A stretch of 64,000 bases of DNA from Salticus scenicus (GCA_963930645.1 OZ005652.1:264075356-264139355), one strand, 5' to 3'. Shown: positions 22,346 through 34,503, counted from the first letter of the stretch. Program-made: numbers and translations. Notes: a model not told the origin generated them from the letters alone.

Positions 22346-23689
22346 ATGATGCAACAGATTTTATATCATTCAGATAAATTACCGATAATTAAGCAGGATT
22401 TTGTTAAAAATTATTATCTTAAATTATTATTTTAAGTTAATCATTTTTTTAAATGAAAATTATGCGCATAATAATTTCTATATTACGTTAAATTCAAGAG
22501 CAAATGACTTCCAACTAACTACTAATTCTGAAAGCAGTTAAATGATTGCTATGAAGTTTTGATCAATTGTTATATATTCATTTCCGGAAAGCTAAACGTG
22601 CATTCGGCATCATCGATCTTCAAGGAACATCACCCTTGTTTGAATTGATAGTAATATTTAAAAACTAAATTACCGTAAATAGTTTTCCATTGACATGAAA
22701 TTACGTGCTTTCTTACATTAAGTAATTATCTGACATCAGAAAATCATTTATAGTTAAAGCTCGGTGATCATTATACATCATGTTTACCCCAAACTGTGGC
22801 ATTAAGTAATTGCATCACATAATTTACTATACAGAGCCCTGACAAAAAGATCCCTGCATCAGTCTTAAATGAAAAGATTTCACCTGTTTACACAGGTGGG
22901 AAAAAGGAAGTTTATTTTCTTCAAGTTGTTCGATAATTGCCGAATTTGAATTTTTTCGGAAGACTGTGTTTTTTATAGTCTTTTTGTAATATGAAAGATT
23001 GTTTTTGTGAGAATTTCCATGTTAGTTCTAAAGCGTTAATTGGGTCAAGGGAAAATGCGACGTTTTTAAATTGTTAAAGCTTTCATCTGCAACTTTAACA
23101 AATATTTAATCTTACATATTGTTTATAAATATTTAAAGAAAAAATTGTTTTGATACAACTCTCCCATAAATATACTTTGGAACGAATTTCTATTGTACAC
23201 AGAAAGGCATTAATTTCAACTATTACAAGAATATCTTCCTTAATTGTAATATTCAAGTCTGTATTTCGCGTGAGAGTAGTTGAGATATTAAAGAGAAAAA
23301 CTCTTCTTGAGGTATTTCCTAGACTGAAATTTTAACGTATATTTTTTTGTGATATACATATTTGGTAAACTTTCTTAGACGATAACTTCTAGACTACAGT
23401 TTATTCAGCATAAATTTAAATTTGACAATATCAATTGTTTTAATTAATTTCACCGTATATATGATTTTTACAAAATGAGTTTTTTATTTATTTATTTATT
23501 TATTTATTTATTCAAACTTATTTTTACTTCCTTATACAAAGTACAAGGAATTATTGTAATCCCGATTTCCGAAATGGATTTTATATCTCGCATAGCTCAA
23601 AAATGAGTCATCGTAGAACGTTGCAAATTTATATGTGTGACTGTCATGATGTCTAGTTGTACACCTGCAAGTTACAAAACGCCCTTACG
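22346..23689. other. AT-rich noncoding stretch
   Basis: A (TTTA)n lies at 23488-23514. A 61-codon frame at 23150-23335 has no recognisable features. Nothing else is seen. Confidence 0.55.
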
Positions 23690-23930
23690 GAGACTCGATC
23701 TCAGGAATTCCGTATCACAAGTCATGCACGCTACCATTGCACCAAAAGTTCTTACAAAGATTCGTATTCTGTTGGTTTTTATAGAAACAACCAAAACTAT
23801 TAGAAGTTATATCTCGCCCCCATGGGTGTTGTTGCAGCAAATTTGCACTCTACCCAATGTTTTCGACCATGCTCTTTAATTTAAGCTTGGTTTGGTTTCA
23901 ATAGCAATTTTACTTATTCATATTTGCCTT
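23690..23930 (-). repeat. tRNA-tailed interspersed repeat (R2), copy 2
   Basis: The reverse complement aligns along its length with 3718-3946. The tRNA-like tail, read on the minus strand, begins TGGTGCAATGGTAGCGTGCA (good box A), then CTTGTGATAC in the anticodon-arm position, then GAGATCGAGTCTCC (box-B-like), near 23745-23690. The anticodon stem does not pair, so it is not a functional tRNA. Confidence 0.55.
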
Positions 23931-23934
23931 GTAA

Positions 23935-24100
23935 GTGGTCCTACCCAGTATTTACGCGAGTTTTAGAGAAAACCACGCAAAACTCCGAACGGTTAGGTCG
24001 ACGAGAGCGTCCTGGAATCTCACTTCAAATCTACCAACTTTGAGCACAGAACCGCTCGGATATTGGTGGAGCTCTCGGGGTCCAATGAGAACTTACACCA
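23935..24100 (-). mobile_element. tRNA(Ser/Leu)-like SINE, family S2 copy 2
   Basis: The minus strand carries TATCCGAGCGGTTCTGTGCT (box A of Ser/Leu-tRNA type), then GGTAGATTTGAAGTGAGATT, GACGCTCTCGTCGACC and CGGAGTTTTGCGTGGTTTTC. It directly abuts the R2 repeat copy. Open frames here on both strands are shadows of the repeat. Confidence 0.5.
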
Positions 24101-24407
24101 TTATTTCCAAAATACAGATTATTTTTAATAAAATATGTTCCTATGTACCTAACATGATGAAGCTGACGAAAAAAACTCTCAAAATTCCCGCAGTTAGCAA
24201 TACTTGAGAGAGTATACAATAAAATTTTCTTATGAGGGCCATACACAGTGGTATATGAAATCGGCCCTTTACAGACGTAGTCTTTTAATGAAGGTTATTC
24301 AGCAAATTTAACTCTGGCAAAAAGTTATATTCAAATTTACATAGTTTGTCTATATAGTTATAAAATATTTTAATGTTAGTTTGTTCAAACTTTATGTGAT
24401 TTTTAAC

Positions 24408-24445
<38 letters not shown>

Positions 24446-25285
24446 CACTGGAACAATTTTTGCGCTTAACATCATTTCTCAATGGAAAGAAATCTCTATT
24501 AAAGTTTAAGTGCAGGAAATACAAATTTCAGTCTTTTTAATCTTAGTTGGGACCAAAAATTAAAAGTCAGATTTATTTATAAAATTTTTAAGAAAATCTA
24601 TCTTTCTATCTGTTATTAAAAATACCCGTGCTCCTTTACTACAGTTTCATGCCATACTTAGAAAATGATTTATTAGACTTGAAAATACAAAAAATAAACT
24701 GGGATCAGCATGATACAAAGTAATTGATTCTTATAAAAAAATAAGCGTTTCCCAAATAACTTTAGGCGCAATTTTTCCCCCCCAGAATTAATGAAACTAC
24801 ACTATCCCGCCAAATTCGATGGGTTTATTGTTCGGTTTCGGTTGACTAACACAAGTTGTCAGTAGGAGACAATAGATATACCCAAAAAAAAAAAAAAAAA
24901 AAAAATGCTTAGCCTTTTGACTAGCCAAACAAATTTTTCTTAGTCGATTGACAAAATTGGGACAATTTATTTTTATTCTGTCATTTGACTAACCAGTCAA
25001 ATTTGAGGAAAATGAAAACTGTACCTGAGAAACTAGTCATCTGACAAGTTTTAGAGCCAAAACGGATTATCAGACGAAACACATTAAAGATACATGGTAA
25101 AATAAAACGACTTTTGTGTCTCATGACTAACTGGGATTGTCATATAGTGTTTTGAATGTTTAAAATTTTACGTAATTTTCTGCAAATTTGTCAATGTACG
25201 AGGCAAACGTCTAGTATCACGTCTCTTGAAAGTTTAGACATTCCATTTTTCTGTGTGTATGACCTACCATCATAGAGATTTCAAA
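24101..25285. other. AT-rich noncoding with long poly-T/poly-A
   Basis: Poly-T lies at 24411-24441 and poly-A at 24883-24904. Nothing else is recognised. Confidence 0.6.
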
Positions 25286-25640
25286 ATAAGCTAAAGATAG
25301 AACCCGTATTATGAATGTTGTCGACATTTTTGCGTGTAGAAAGTAATTTGTAAAGACATCAGCAGGTTCTAGTCGACGAATGACTTTTATTTAATGAATA
25401 TACAGCCCATAAATAGAGCCCGTAATGATATTTTCATGAAAGTTGTCGTCATTTTTGCGTGTAGAAAGTAATAAACAGGTTCTAGACGACGAATACACTT
25501 TAATGAATATTCAGCAGGTAGATAGAGCACGTAATGATATCGTTATGAATGTTGCCAACATTTTGAGTGTAGAAAGTAATTTTTAATATATAAGCAAGTT
25601 CTAGTCGACGAATGCACTTTATTTTGTTTTAGTCTTATTT
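25286..25640 (+). repeat. Minisatellite, about 115-bp unit, about 3 copies
   Basis: Each unit has ATAGAGC(A/C)CGTAATGATAT, ATGAATGTTG.C..CATTTT, GTGTAGAAAGTAAT and CAGGTTCTAGTCGACGAAT followed by ACTTTA and TTTAATGAATAT. Copies lie at about 25290-25412, 25413-25527 and 25528-25640. Confidence 0.7.
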
Positions 25641-25765
25641 GCCAATTCAGAATTTTTGAAGAATTTAGTTCAGCGCTATAAACCAATGAATCTTTTCGGA
25701 AAATTCCAGAATTTTGGGATTGAAGTTAGAGCTTCCAAACTTTGGAAACTTTAAACTAAAGTTTT

Positions 25766-25890
25766 TCGCCAAATTCAATCGCCAAGTCGCCGAATTCGAC
25801 GCAAAATCGCCAAAATCGATGCCAAGACCAAAATCGGCGTTGGCTACAAACTTGGAGACTTGGCGAGATTAGCGATCAAATTTGGCGGCA
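25766..25890. repeat. Cluster of TCGCCAA motifs
   Basis: Degenerate reiteration of (T)CGCCAA(A/G) and its complement TTGGCG (TCGCCAAATTCAATCGCCAA, then GGCGTTGGC and TTGGCGAGATTAGCG). A similar cluster is found inside the Gypsy LTR at 63265-63330 and a small one at 6571-6608. It may be a fragment of the same LTR family, but the flanks do not align. Confidence 0.35.
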
Positions 25891-26166
25891 AATATTGTTT
25901 CTGGATAGCTAGAATTAGTAAATCCTTTCTCAGTTTTAACTGAGTAAAATGTATCGTTTTTCACCTCTAATTTTCGGCAAAGGGAACAAATATAGGCCAT
26001 CTATACGCGAATGATTTTCAGTAAACTCTAAGCTATGAATCTGCCAATGAGCGATTCTGTAATTAGTTAGGACAAACACAAAAAAAAAAGTAATATATTT
26101 GTTTGACGTCATATATAATCCTATTATCATGACTTTTGTGGTTAAAGTAATAGTTTTTCAGTTTTT

Positions 26167-26199
<33 letters not shown>

Positions 26200-27661
26200 C
26201 TGGTTAGAACCTGCCTGTTTGACAGTGTTTTCAAAACGATATGTATATTCTAATGGGTGTATGAGGAAGTTATGAGGTGTACACATCAGATTTTTTAATT
26301 TTAAAGTACAAAAGTTATTTCAGAAAATTAGTCATAAATAAATCAAACATAAAATCTGGGGACTTCACCATATTTATCGAATCATTCCTTCATCTTAACA
26401 AGAACATAAAAAAATAATACTTTTACTTTCATAGTAGCAGCATAATTTATCTTTTAATCTGAATCATAAAATCAACACCTAATAAAGTATGATTTTCTCA
26501 GTTCCTAAAATATTGAAAGAATCGTTAAGTATACTCCAAAATAGAAATGTAAACATAGAAGTGTAAAATAAGCTCAATCGAAATATAATACTTTTACATT
26601 TTAGAAGTTATTACTTTAAAAAGAAAAAAAAAATGTTTCTCAGGATTATTTAAAAATAAATATATGGTTTAAACATTTCTAAATTTAGGTTACAAGCTTT
26701 GAAAGAATTTTACAAATAAATATATATTTAAATTTTTTTTTTCAAAATTTTAAATAATGAATTAATTAAGAATTTCGAAGGACGTATGTGCTCCCCATTA
26801 ATAAATCTGATAACATAGCTGCCAACATTTCTATTTTTTAAATCAGATTTATCACCAGTATTTTTAAAAAGAAATCTGTCACATATATTTTCGACTATTG
26901 AATAAATTGGAAACATTAAAAAAAAAATGTTTTCGGTATTAAGTTTCCATTGAAAAAACAGAGACTTGGCCTTGGCACCTATGTAATAAGGAGCCGTGTT
27001 AATAGTATTTTTTGAGAGACTGCTCTCGCATTTTGCATCAAAATCCTGGAAACTTAAAACTCGTTTGTGTTGACTAACAACACTTTGTCAAAAAAGAAAA
27101 AGTGAAACCTGCATTTTAAATGACAAATTATCAGTGAGATATATAAATTGAAATAAATCTGACTAGAAATTGCACCTTCCTTAAAAATACATTCGGGACA
27201 TTTATTTATGGGGTTGTCTCTACTTAATATGTTCGACATAATTTAGAAAATTTAAATATTGTATATGATATCTGTACTAAGACTGTACATCTATATAATT
27301 CCAAAATTTTTATATCATTTTCAGTTTTTAATCTGTAATTTACTCTAGAACCTAAATATCAAGTAAAATATTGACGGTAATAAACGAGAGTTTTAATGTT
27401 TATATCTATTTTATTATAACTATGTATTAATAACTATAAAAACTATTCATTCCACTTAAATGTTCCCATTTACAGTTCTCTCTCCTTTCAATTTTCTTTT
27501 AATTACTTTTGATAGGCTGCATATATTTTACTTTAGGCTGCGTCAGAGAAAAAGAGTGCAAAGTGTTGTTATGAGACGATTTTTATTTTCGAAACCCTTC
27601 GTCTTTAGGTGGTATTAGTATTAGTATAGATATTAAGATCAATTAACTGCAGGTAATACTA
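25891..27661. other. AT-rich noncoding stretch
   Basis: Poly-T at 26170-26199 and scattered A runs. Minus-strand frames at 25936-26130, 26728-26916 and 27054-27239 are short and unrecognised. Confidence 0.6.
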
Positions 27662-27850
27662 GGCCTGGGTGGAATGTCTACCATAGATGTCTTTCCAAGG
27701 GGTCCTAGCCCGTATTTATGAGAGTTTTGAAGAAAACTATGGAAAACTCCGAAGGGCAAGGTCGACAAGCGCGATCTGGAATTGGACATTATATATTCCA
27801 TCTAACAGTTTCCAGAACAGAACTTGTCGGCTATTGGAGGGGCGTTCTTC
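27662..27850 (-). mobile_element. tRNA(Ser/Leu)-like SINE, family S2 copy 3
   Basis: The best-preserved copy. The minus strand has CCAATAGCCGACAAGTTCTG (box-A-like), TCCAATTCCAGATCGCGCTT, GTCGACCTTGCC, CGGAGTTTTCCATAGTTTTC and a tail AGACATTCCACCCAGGCC. All three copies in the window share this orientation. Confidence 0.55.
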
Positions 27851-30844
27851 TTAAGAACACAACAAAAATGTTTTAAATGAAGTAAATAACGATGTTAAAC
27901 AACGGAAAAATCCATAAAAGTCAATTCTGTAAATATTACTAAACCTAAAGTTTCGCATAGTCCCCAGAACTGTGCAGCTATATTTGCTAAAATAACCTTG
28001 ATATACCAAAACGAAAAATCCTTCTAGGATTAAAATGAACTAAATTATTTATTTTAAAATATTTGATTAAGATGAAATAAAAGTAATTCTCATCCAGTTT
28101 TTATATTAAAAAAATAAAATAAAATAAAATAAAATAAAATAAAATAAATAATAACTCTATAAAATCCAGAATGCTTTACTAAACATAACTACAAGGATTT
28201 GGGGATTATATAAACATTTAAACAGATAGTTTTTTACAACTTTTACTTTTTGAATGTTTTCTAGGGCATAAAATTAATCATTTAAAATGTTTTTGTAATT
28301 GGAAGTAGGTCTTTTTAGATAAACGGTTGAAAAATTAAGTCAATCTAGTGATTATAATTTGCAACCTACATAAATTAATGCCTTTCCTCATAAAATATTA
28401 TACGGGAATGAAAAGCTAGTGAAACTTTCCAGAACGCAATATTCTTTTATCCAGGTAACAAATCTAAAAGTTTCTAACACAAGCAGCAAATTAATGTTAT
28501 TACTAACTGGACGTTTAGAAATAATTTTCGCATGATTTTCTGTTACCAAATAAATTTACTGTTTTCAGCTTAAGAATCATAAAAATTAAGGGAAAAAATT
28601 TACAACATTTAGAAATTATTCAAATAACGATATACTATACTAAAATGAAAATGCAATTTCAAGTTTAATAATAATTTCAATTTCTTAACTAAATCGAAAA
28701 CTCAAACTCAAAATTGTTCTTAACTATTAGTGTATAGAAAAATAGCATGGGATTATTACGTAAAAGGTATTATTTGCTTGCAATTGATTGATATCACTTA
28801 CCTGATACCTCCTTATTTTTAAACATACATGTTTAGCGCTCAAAGTTTCATAAGCATTATTTAATAGCAACTTTTTCCAATCATTTAGAAGCAATAACAC
28901 CACTTTAACTTCTTTACAATCAATCAGTTTTAATAACATCCCTAAAAGTTTTATCCGTTTATGAAAACTTCGCTTATTCAACATATATCTTCAATCACTT
29001 CTATAATTACTCGCCAAGGGGCATATATGATAAACCCCGACAAACTTATACAGGCTCTTCTAAAAATATCAGCGTATTTGCAAATTTTAACAAACGCGTT
29101 GTTTAAACAAGAGATTTACCAAATAGATTTTTGGATCCGAGCACAAAAAAATAATGCACTCATTCTGGGGGTTGGGAAAATTGCATATCATTATTACCTA
29201 CGGAGGCCTCTTTCAAGACTGCTGCAGTTCAGTGTTTAAAAGCTCCCGATGCAAAACTTTTAATTGCCATTAAATGATCCAATCTGCTCTCCATCGGTAG
29301 GTTATATTTACGTGAGGCGAATTGGATAAAGAAATTTAGCAAGCTTTAGTTTTCATAAAACTCATTTTGTTGGGTGGGAAGTAATAAATTTGAAAGGCAG
29401 ATCGTAATTCTGCTAAGAACTTCTAGTGAGTAAAAATCAAAAATCACTAATTACAAAAGTTGGAGCAACAATTTGGCAGGGTATTCAAGAAGTTGGAGAT
29501 AAAAATGGTTACCGGAGAGGGCGTGAACTTTCATTCTTCCTTATTATTACACTAAGGGAGTTTTATTAAAATTTTCTTAAAACGCGGAAAAATGCAAGAA
29601 ACCTTGCATGACTGGGATTTCTAAACTTTAAATAGTGATTTGTAAAGCTTATTAATTTTGATTTTCATGGCTTTCAATTTTTATATACAACTGAGTAGCC
29701 CTAAAATAATTATAAAGTAATATTTTGGCAACAAACTTTTAATAGTTTATTTTAATTGTTGAAGTTTGTTAAAAGTGTATGGAGAATTTTTGGTTGTATA
29801 AGACAAGTAAAATGAGTATTTTATTATTATACACTAGATGATAAACGGTGAAAACAGCTATTTGTAATAAATTTTCAGAAAGTAAATTACATTATAATTA
29901 TGAACTGAAAGAAAAAAAAATATATAAACAAAAATGGAAGAATTTTCTATGCAGATAATTGTTGCTTGTTGTACTCCCAACAAACAATTTAAATCTAAAA
30001 CATTGCCCATTTAGCAGGTTTATTTATTTAATTTTTTAACAAGAATATGCATTATTCCATTTAATGACTAGGTTAATATTTAAATTTAATAGGTTCCTCA
30101 CTAAACTTTTAAATTTAACAGATCGTTAAGAAGTTCATTTAAGTAATTAGCTTTACAAAGTTTATGAATAAAATTTGTTATCGGCCTGAGAATTTATTGT
30201 TTTTTTTCTCCCCTTACTCGACTAACGAAGATTATACAAATATCGCGGAATATAAAAAGTGTTTATTATTATTATTATTTTCAAACTGATACGCACCTAT
30301 GTGTGTATGTGTATGTATGTGTGAGATAATTTCTCACCTACATATGTTCAAACAGAAAAAAAAAAAAAAAAAGAAGAAGAAGAACGAAACTTTATAAATA
30401 AGACAAGTCAGGTGTACACATGAGTTTGTTTAGGGAAAGTTTTAGGGAAATTTTGAAAACCGTAAATGGAACGTGGAAAACAGTAAGTGGTACCGAAGGT
30501 GGATGTCTCAAAAACGGCTCTGACGATTAGACGTAAAACTGACAGGTTCTTTTTCAAAGCTTAATCTTTGTTAACATCAACGAATATTGGAAATGCTTTA
30601 ACTGTTAAATATGTTGAAGGTATAAATAAGGTAATCTGGTGTGGTACCCACACTACTTTGACTTACCATGCATGTACAATTTGTGATGTCCGATAAAATG
30701 TGCTACATTTAAACATTTCTAAAAAACTTAAAAGAACAGTTTAAAGAAGTTTTAGAAACAGTTTTATTTGGTATGCATTACTTTATAAGAGAAGCTACAG
30801 CCTCCTCAACCATTTGTTTGAATATTATAGCTACATTCATAAAA
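27851..30844. other. AT-rich noncoding stretch
   Basis: An (AAAAT)n microsatellite at 28108-28148, poly-A at 30355-30372. Two overlapping open frames at 28727-28984 (minus) and 28961-29239 (plus, 92 codons) show no family motif and are probably chance. No RNA gene is seen. Confidence 0.55.
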
Positions 30845-31610
30845 ACTAATATGGTGTGGTCACCACATGACTTTCTTCTACATAATTTTACACAAAATTT
30901 ATTCAATATAAATTATTTATTATATTATCAAATTATTTTCCATTATAAATGCAGACGGTTTTTATGTGACAGAATTATATTATCACTAAACGCCAAAAAA
31001 TGTCATTTTTTTGCAAATCAGAAAAAATAAGATTTTTTTTCAAAACTTTTTTCGTTAAAAGGTTAAAAAAATCGATAACTTTGTTTTAAATTACCACAGA
31101 TCTATAGTTCAACCATTCGTTTTAAAGGTATTGACGAGATCTTTCGAAAGATACCCATCTTGAATATTTACTCCCCCCCCCCCGGGGGGAAGCGATGCTC
31201 CCACATTAACAAATTTTTTTCCCTAGTTATCTACTACTACTATCAATAATTCATATGAAGTTTACAATCACACGATTAAAATAACTCTCATTATGTACAT
31301 TTATACGAAATTTTGTCCTATACTGCCACGTTAAAAATTTAGAAAAAATGCGATAAAAGCGCCACCTGTTGAGCAATTGCTCTACAAATCTAATCAGCAC
31401 CAGTTTATGTTAGGGTCCAACTAAATACTAAGTTTGGTCAAATTTCGTTCATTGGTTCGTGAGATACAGCGTCCACAAAATTTGTGATACACACACACAG
31501 ACAGACATTTTTTAAAAACAGTCAAAATGTGTAAATCCATCGAAAACTGTAGTTTGAAAATTTTCGAGAATCTAATACTTTCTCTATATATACATATAGA
31601 AGAAAGTAAT
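30845..31610 (-). mobile_element. Helentron-like element, family A (complete minus copy)
   Basis: Both ends are present. On the minus strand the head ACTTTCTTCTATATG starts at 31607 with partner TATATAGAGAAAGT and AAGTATTAG. Then come TTTTCGATGGATTTACACAT, GTCTGTCTGTGTGTGTGT, the GTGGACGCTGTATCTCACGA block, GCTCAACAGGTGGCGCT, TAACTAGG, a C/G-run cluster at 31171-31190, GTTATCGATTTTTTT, the inverted arm GTAGAAGAAAGT, the hairpin GTGGTGACCAC and a terminal TTAG (a variant of CTAG) at 30845. Length about 765 bp, no coding capacity. Confidence 0.7.
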
Positions 31611-31791
31611 AAATAAATAAATAAAGTTGTTTTTAAATGAAGAAAAAATATTTCAATATCATTTTCGAATACACCATATTTAAAATTTATCTGAATAATT
31701 TGGGCGTAACCCATATTGTACTGAAATTTATTAATTATAAATTGAAATCCTATTCCATATTGTACTTAAATTTGGCAAGAAAAAGAAAAAA

Positions 31792-32796
31792 TCTGGAGTG
31801 ACTCCACTCGACTTTCCGAACATTGAGTAACTAATAGTTTTGTAGATAAAATAAAGAAAGAGGTGTTGCTAAACAAACAAAAAAGAGAAAACCATAACAG
31901 AGTGTTTGAGTATTTTTCTCCATATATCACACGAGGTTTTATTTAACGCTACTGAACTTTGAGCCCTTAGATCATAAGGATAAAGAATTTTCCGTTGTGT
32001 CCCTGTAAAAATCTATAAATTGTAGATTCACCAAAATGCTTATAGTTAGTGCAACAGTGATTTATAATATTCATACAAATTTTCAGCTCAATTGAATAAG
32101 GCGTTTAGATGCTATCGCTGATCTTATAGGCCATAAAGATAAAGAATTTTTCTTTGTGTCCCTGTAAAAAAACTGTAAGTGCTAGATTCACCAAAATCTA
32201 TACAGTTGGTTCAAATGTGACCTGTAATATGTGTACAAATTCTTTGCTGAGATTAATAAGGCGTTTAGACGCTATCACACTTTTAAAAATTTGGTAAAGA
32301 ATTTTTCTTTGTGTCCCTGTAAAAAAACTATAAGTGCTAGATTCTCCAAAATCTATACAGATTGAGTATCTGTGACCTATAATATGTGTATAAAGTTTTT
32401 GCTCAATTGAATAAGGCGTTTAGATGCTATCGCACTTTTAAGATTTTGGTCCCTTGGCCATAATGATAAAGAATTTTTCTTTGTGTCCCTGTAAAAAAAC
32501 TATAAGTGCTAGATTCACCAAAATCTATAGGGTTCGTACTATACTGACTTACAATATACGTACCAACTTTCAGCTTATTCGAACAAAGCGTTTAGACGCT
32601 AGCGTGTTCACTCACAGACATACACACATATATACACACATACATACGCACATACATACACACACACATACATACATCATCGTAAAAATAGTGAAAACGG
32701 ACTCGTTGGACCTCGAAACGTATAGAAACATCAAAATCTCGAATTCGGATTTTTGACATGATTACAATACTTTCCTCACTATAGTGTTCGGAAAGT
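31792..32796 (-). mobile_element. Helentron-like element, family B
   Basis: On the minus strand the head at 32796 reads ACTTTCCGAACACTATAGTG followed by AGGAAAGTATTG; the downstream block has ATTTTGATG, TACGTTTCGAGGTCC and an ATGTATGTGTG tract. Four tandem units follow (separate entry). The 3' end has the exact inverted arm TGTTCGGAAAGT (31822-31811), the hairpin GAGTGGAGTCACTC (31809-31796) and CCAGA before a T run. The layout is the same as family A with different sequence. The plus frame at 32454-32756 is repeat translation. Confidence 0.65.
31975..32620 (-). repeat. Internal tandem repeat of family B, 155-172 bp, 4 copies
   Basis: The word AAAGAATTTTTCTTTGTGTC, followed by CCTGTAAAAA, GCTAGATTCACCAAAATCTA and GGCGTTTAGA(C/T)GCTA, starts near 31981, 32141, 32296 and 32468. 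Confidence 0.8.
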
Positions 32797-32798
32797 AA

Positions 32799-32842
<44 letters not shown>

Positions 32843-33283
32843 TATATCTTGAAACGCACTTGAGCTATTTTCAATATATCTAATTATGTGTGTGTGAAAA
32901 ATCCATTTGAAACATTTCACATGATTAAAAATTAAATATCACATGAAAAGAGGGAAGATTTTAATAAAAATGTTTTCATATATCTATGTATATGAAAAAC
33001 CTTTTCAAACATTTTACAGGAAGAAAAATGAAATAGTACATGGAAAAACGGATGATTTAATTAACAAGGATTTAGTTACTAACCGTTGCTAAAACATCCT
33101 TTTTATGAAAAAACTACTCATTATGCATTTGAGCTTTGAAAGAGAAATATAAATTAATAAAATATGTAAATGATTACTAGAATTAAAATTAACTATTCTG
33201 TTTAGCATTAATTTTTTTTTTTTAACAATTTTTATTTCACGAACTATACATTAAGTTAAAAAGAGTTTGTATTGTCCATTTTT
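32797..33283. other. (GA)n and AT-rich noncoding
   Basis: A (GA)n at 32808-32839 adjoins the family B head. The rest is AT-rich with no recognised content. Confidence 0.6.
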
Positions 33284-33770
33284 ACTTTCTTCTATATGTA
33301 ATATAGAGAAAGTATTGGATTCGCGAAAATTTTCGACCTCCGTTTTTTGACGGATCTACACGTTTTGGGGTGTCCTGAACACGAATTGATAGTTTTTAGA
33401 AAATGTCTGTCTGTCTGTATCATTTTTTTGTGGACACTGTACCTCACGAACCAATGAATGAAATTTAACCAAACTTGGTATTTAGTTGCACCCTCACATG
33501 AACTGGTGCTGATTAGATTTGGGGATCAATAGCTCAACAGGTACCACTGTGATCGCATTTTATGCAAATTTTTAACATGGCAGCATAGGACAAAATTCCG
33601 TATAAATGAGCATAATGAGAGTTATTACTTTCTTCTATATGTAATATAGAGAAAGTATTGGATTCGCGAAAATTTTCGACCTCCGTTTTTTGACGGATCT
33701 ACACGTTTTGGGATGTCCTGAACACGAATTGATAGTTTTTAAAAAATGTCTGTCTGTCTGTCTGTCTGTG

Positions 33771-33801
<31 letters not shown>

Positions 33802-34298
33802 GTGTCTGTATCATTTTTTTGTGGACGCTGTATCTCACGAACATATGAATGAAATTTAACCAAACTTGGTATTTAGTTGCACCCTGACATGAACTGGTGC
33901 CCATTAGATTTGGGGATCAATAGCTCAACAGGTGGCGCTGTAATCGCATTTTATGCAAATTTTTAACATGGCAGCATAGGACAAAATTCCGTATAAATGG
34001 GCATAATGAGAGTTATTTTAAACTTGTGATTGTAAAATTAATTTGAATTATTGATGATAGTAGTAGTTAACTAGGAAAAAAAAATTGTGCATGGGGGGGC
34101 ATCGGTTCCCCCCCTGGGGGGGAAGTACCCCCCCGGGGGGGTTAAATTTTGAAGATGGGTATCATTCGAAAGATCTCGTCAATACCTTTAAAACGAATGG
34201 TTGAACCATAAATCTGTGATAATTTAAAACAAAGTTATCGATTTTTTTTACTTTTACCAAAAAAAAAAAAAAAAAAAAAAAACTTAGAAAAAAAATTC

Positions 34299-34334
<36 letters not shown>

Positions 34335-34503
34335 ATTATTGTTAGTGATTGAATATGTATTAATTTTCACAAAAAAAAAAAAAAAAAAAAAAAGAAAAAA
34401 AAAATCTTTTTTTTTTTTTTTTTTTTTTTATTTAATATTGTTACTGATTGAATATGTATAGGAAAATATAGAAGAAAGTCTTGTGGTGGCCACAACATAC
34501 TAG
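33284..34503 (+). mobile_element. Helentron-like family A element with two heads
   Basis: Two 5' heads (ACTTTCTTCTATATGTAATA, then TAGAGAAAGTATTGG) lie in tandem at 33284 and 33627, 343 bp apart and nearly identical. The second has an expanded (CTGT)n tract (33748-33810). The body with C/G-run clusters (34093-34140) leads to one 3' end: GAAGAAAGT, hairpin TTGTGGTGGCCACAA and CTAG at 34500-34503. The minus frame at 33635-33904 is repeat translation. Confidence 0.65.

Noticed and set aside
28961..29239. 92-codon plus frame overlapping an 85-codon minus frame
   Set aside because: No recognised motif, overlapping frames on both strands, AT-rich residue usage typical of chance.
33635..33904. 89-codon minus frame with RQTDRQTD repeats
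   Set aside because: Product of the (CTGT)n microsatellite inside a family A element.
34093..34140. G-run/C-run clusters as G-quadruplex regulators
   Set aside because: They occur at the same place in most family A copies and vary in run length; best read as part of the repeat body, with no independent evidence of function.
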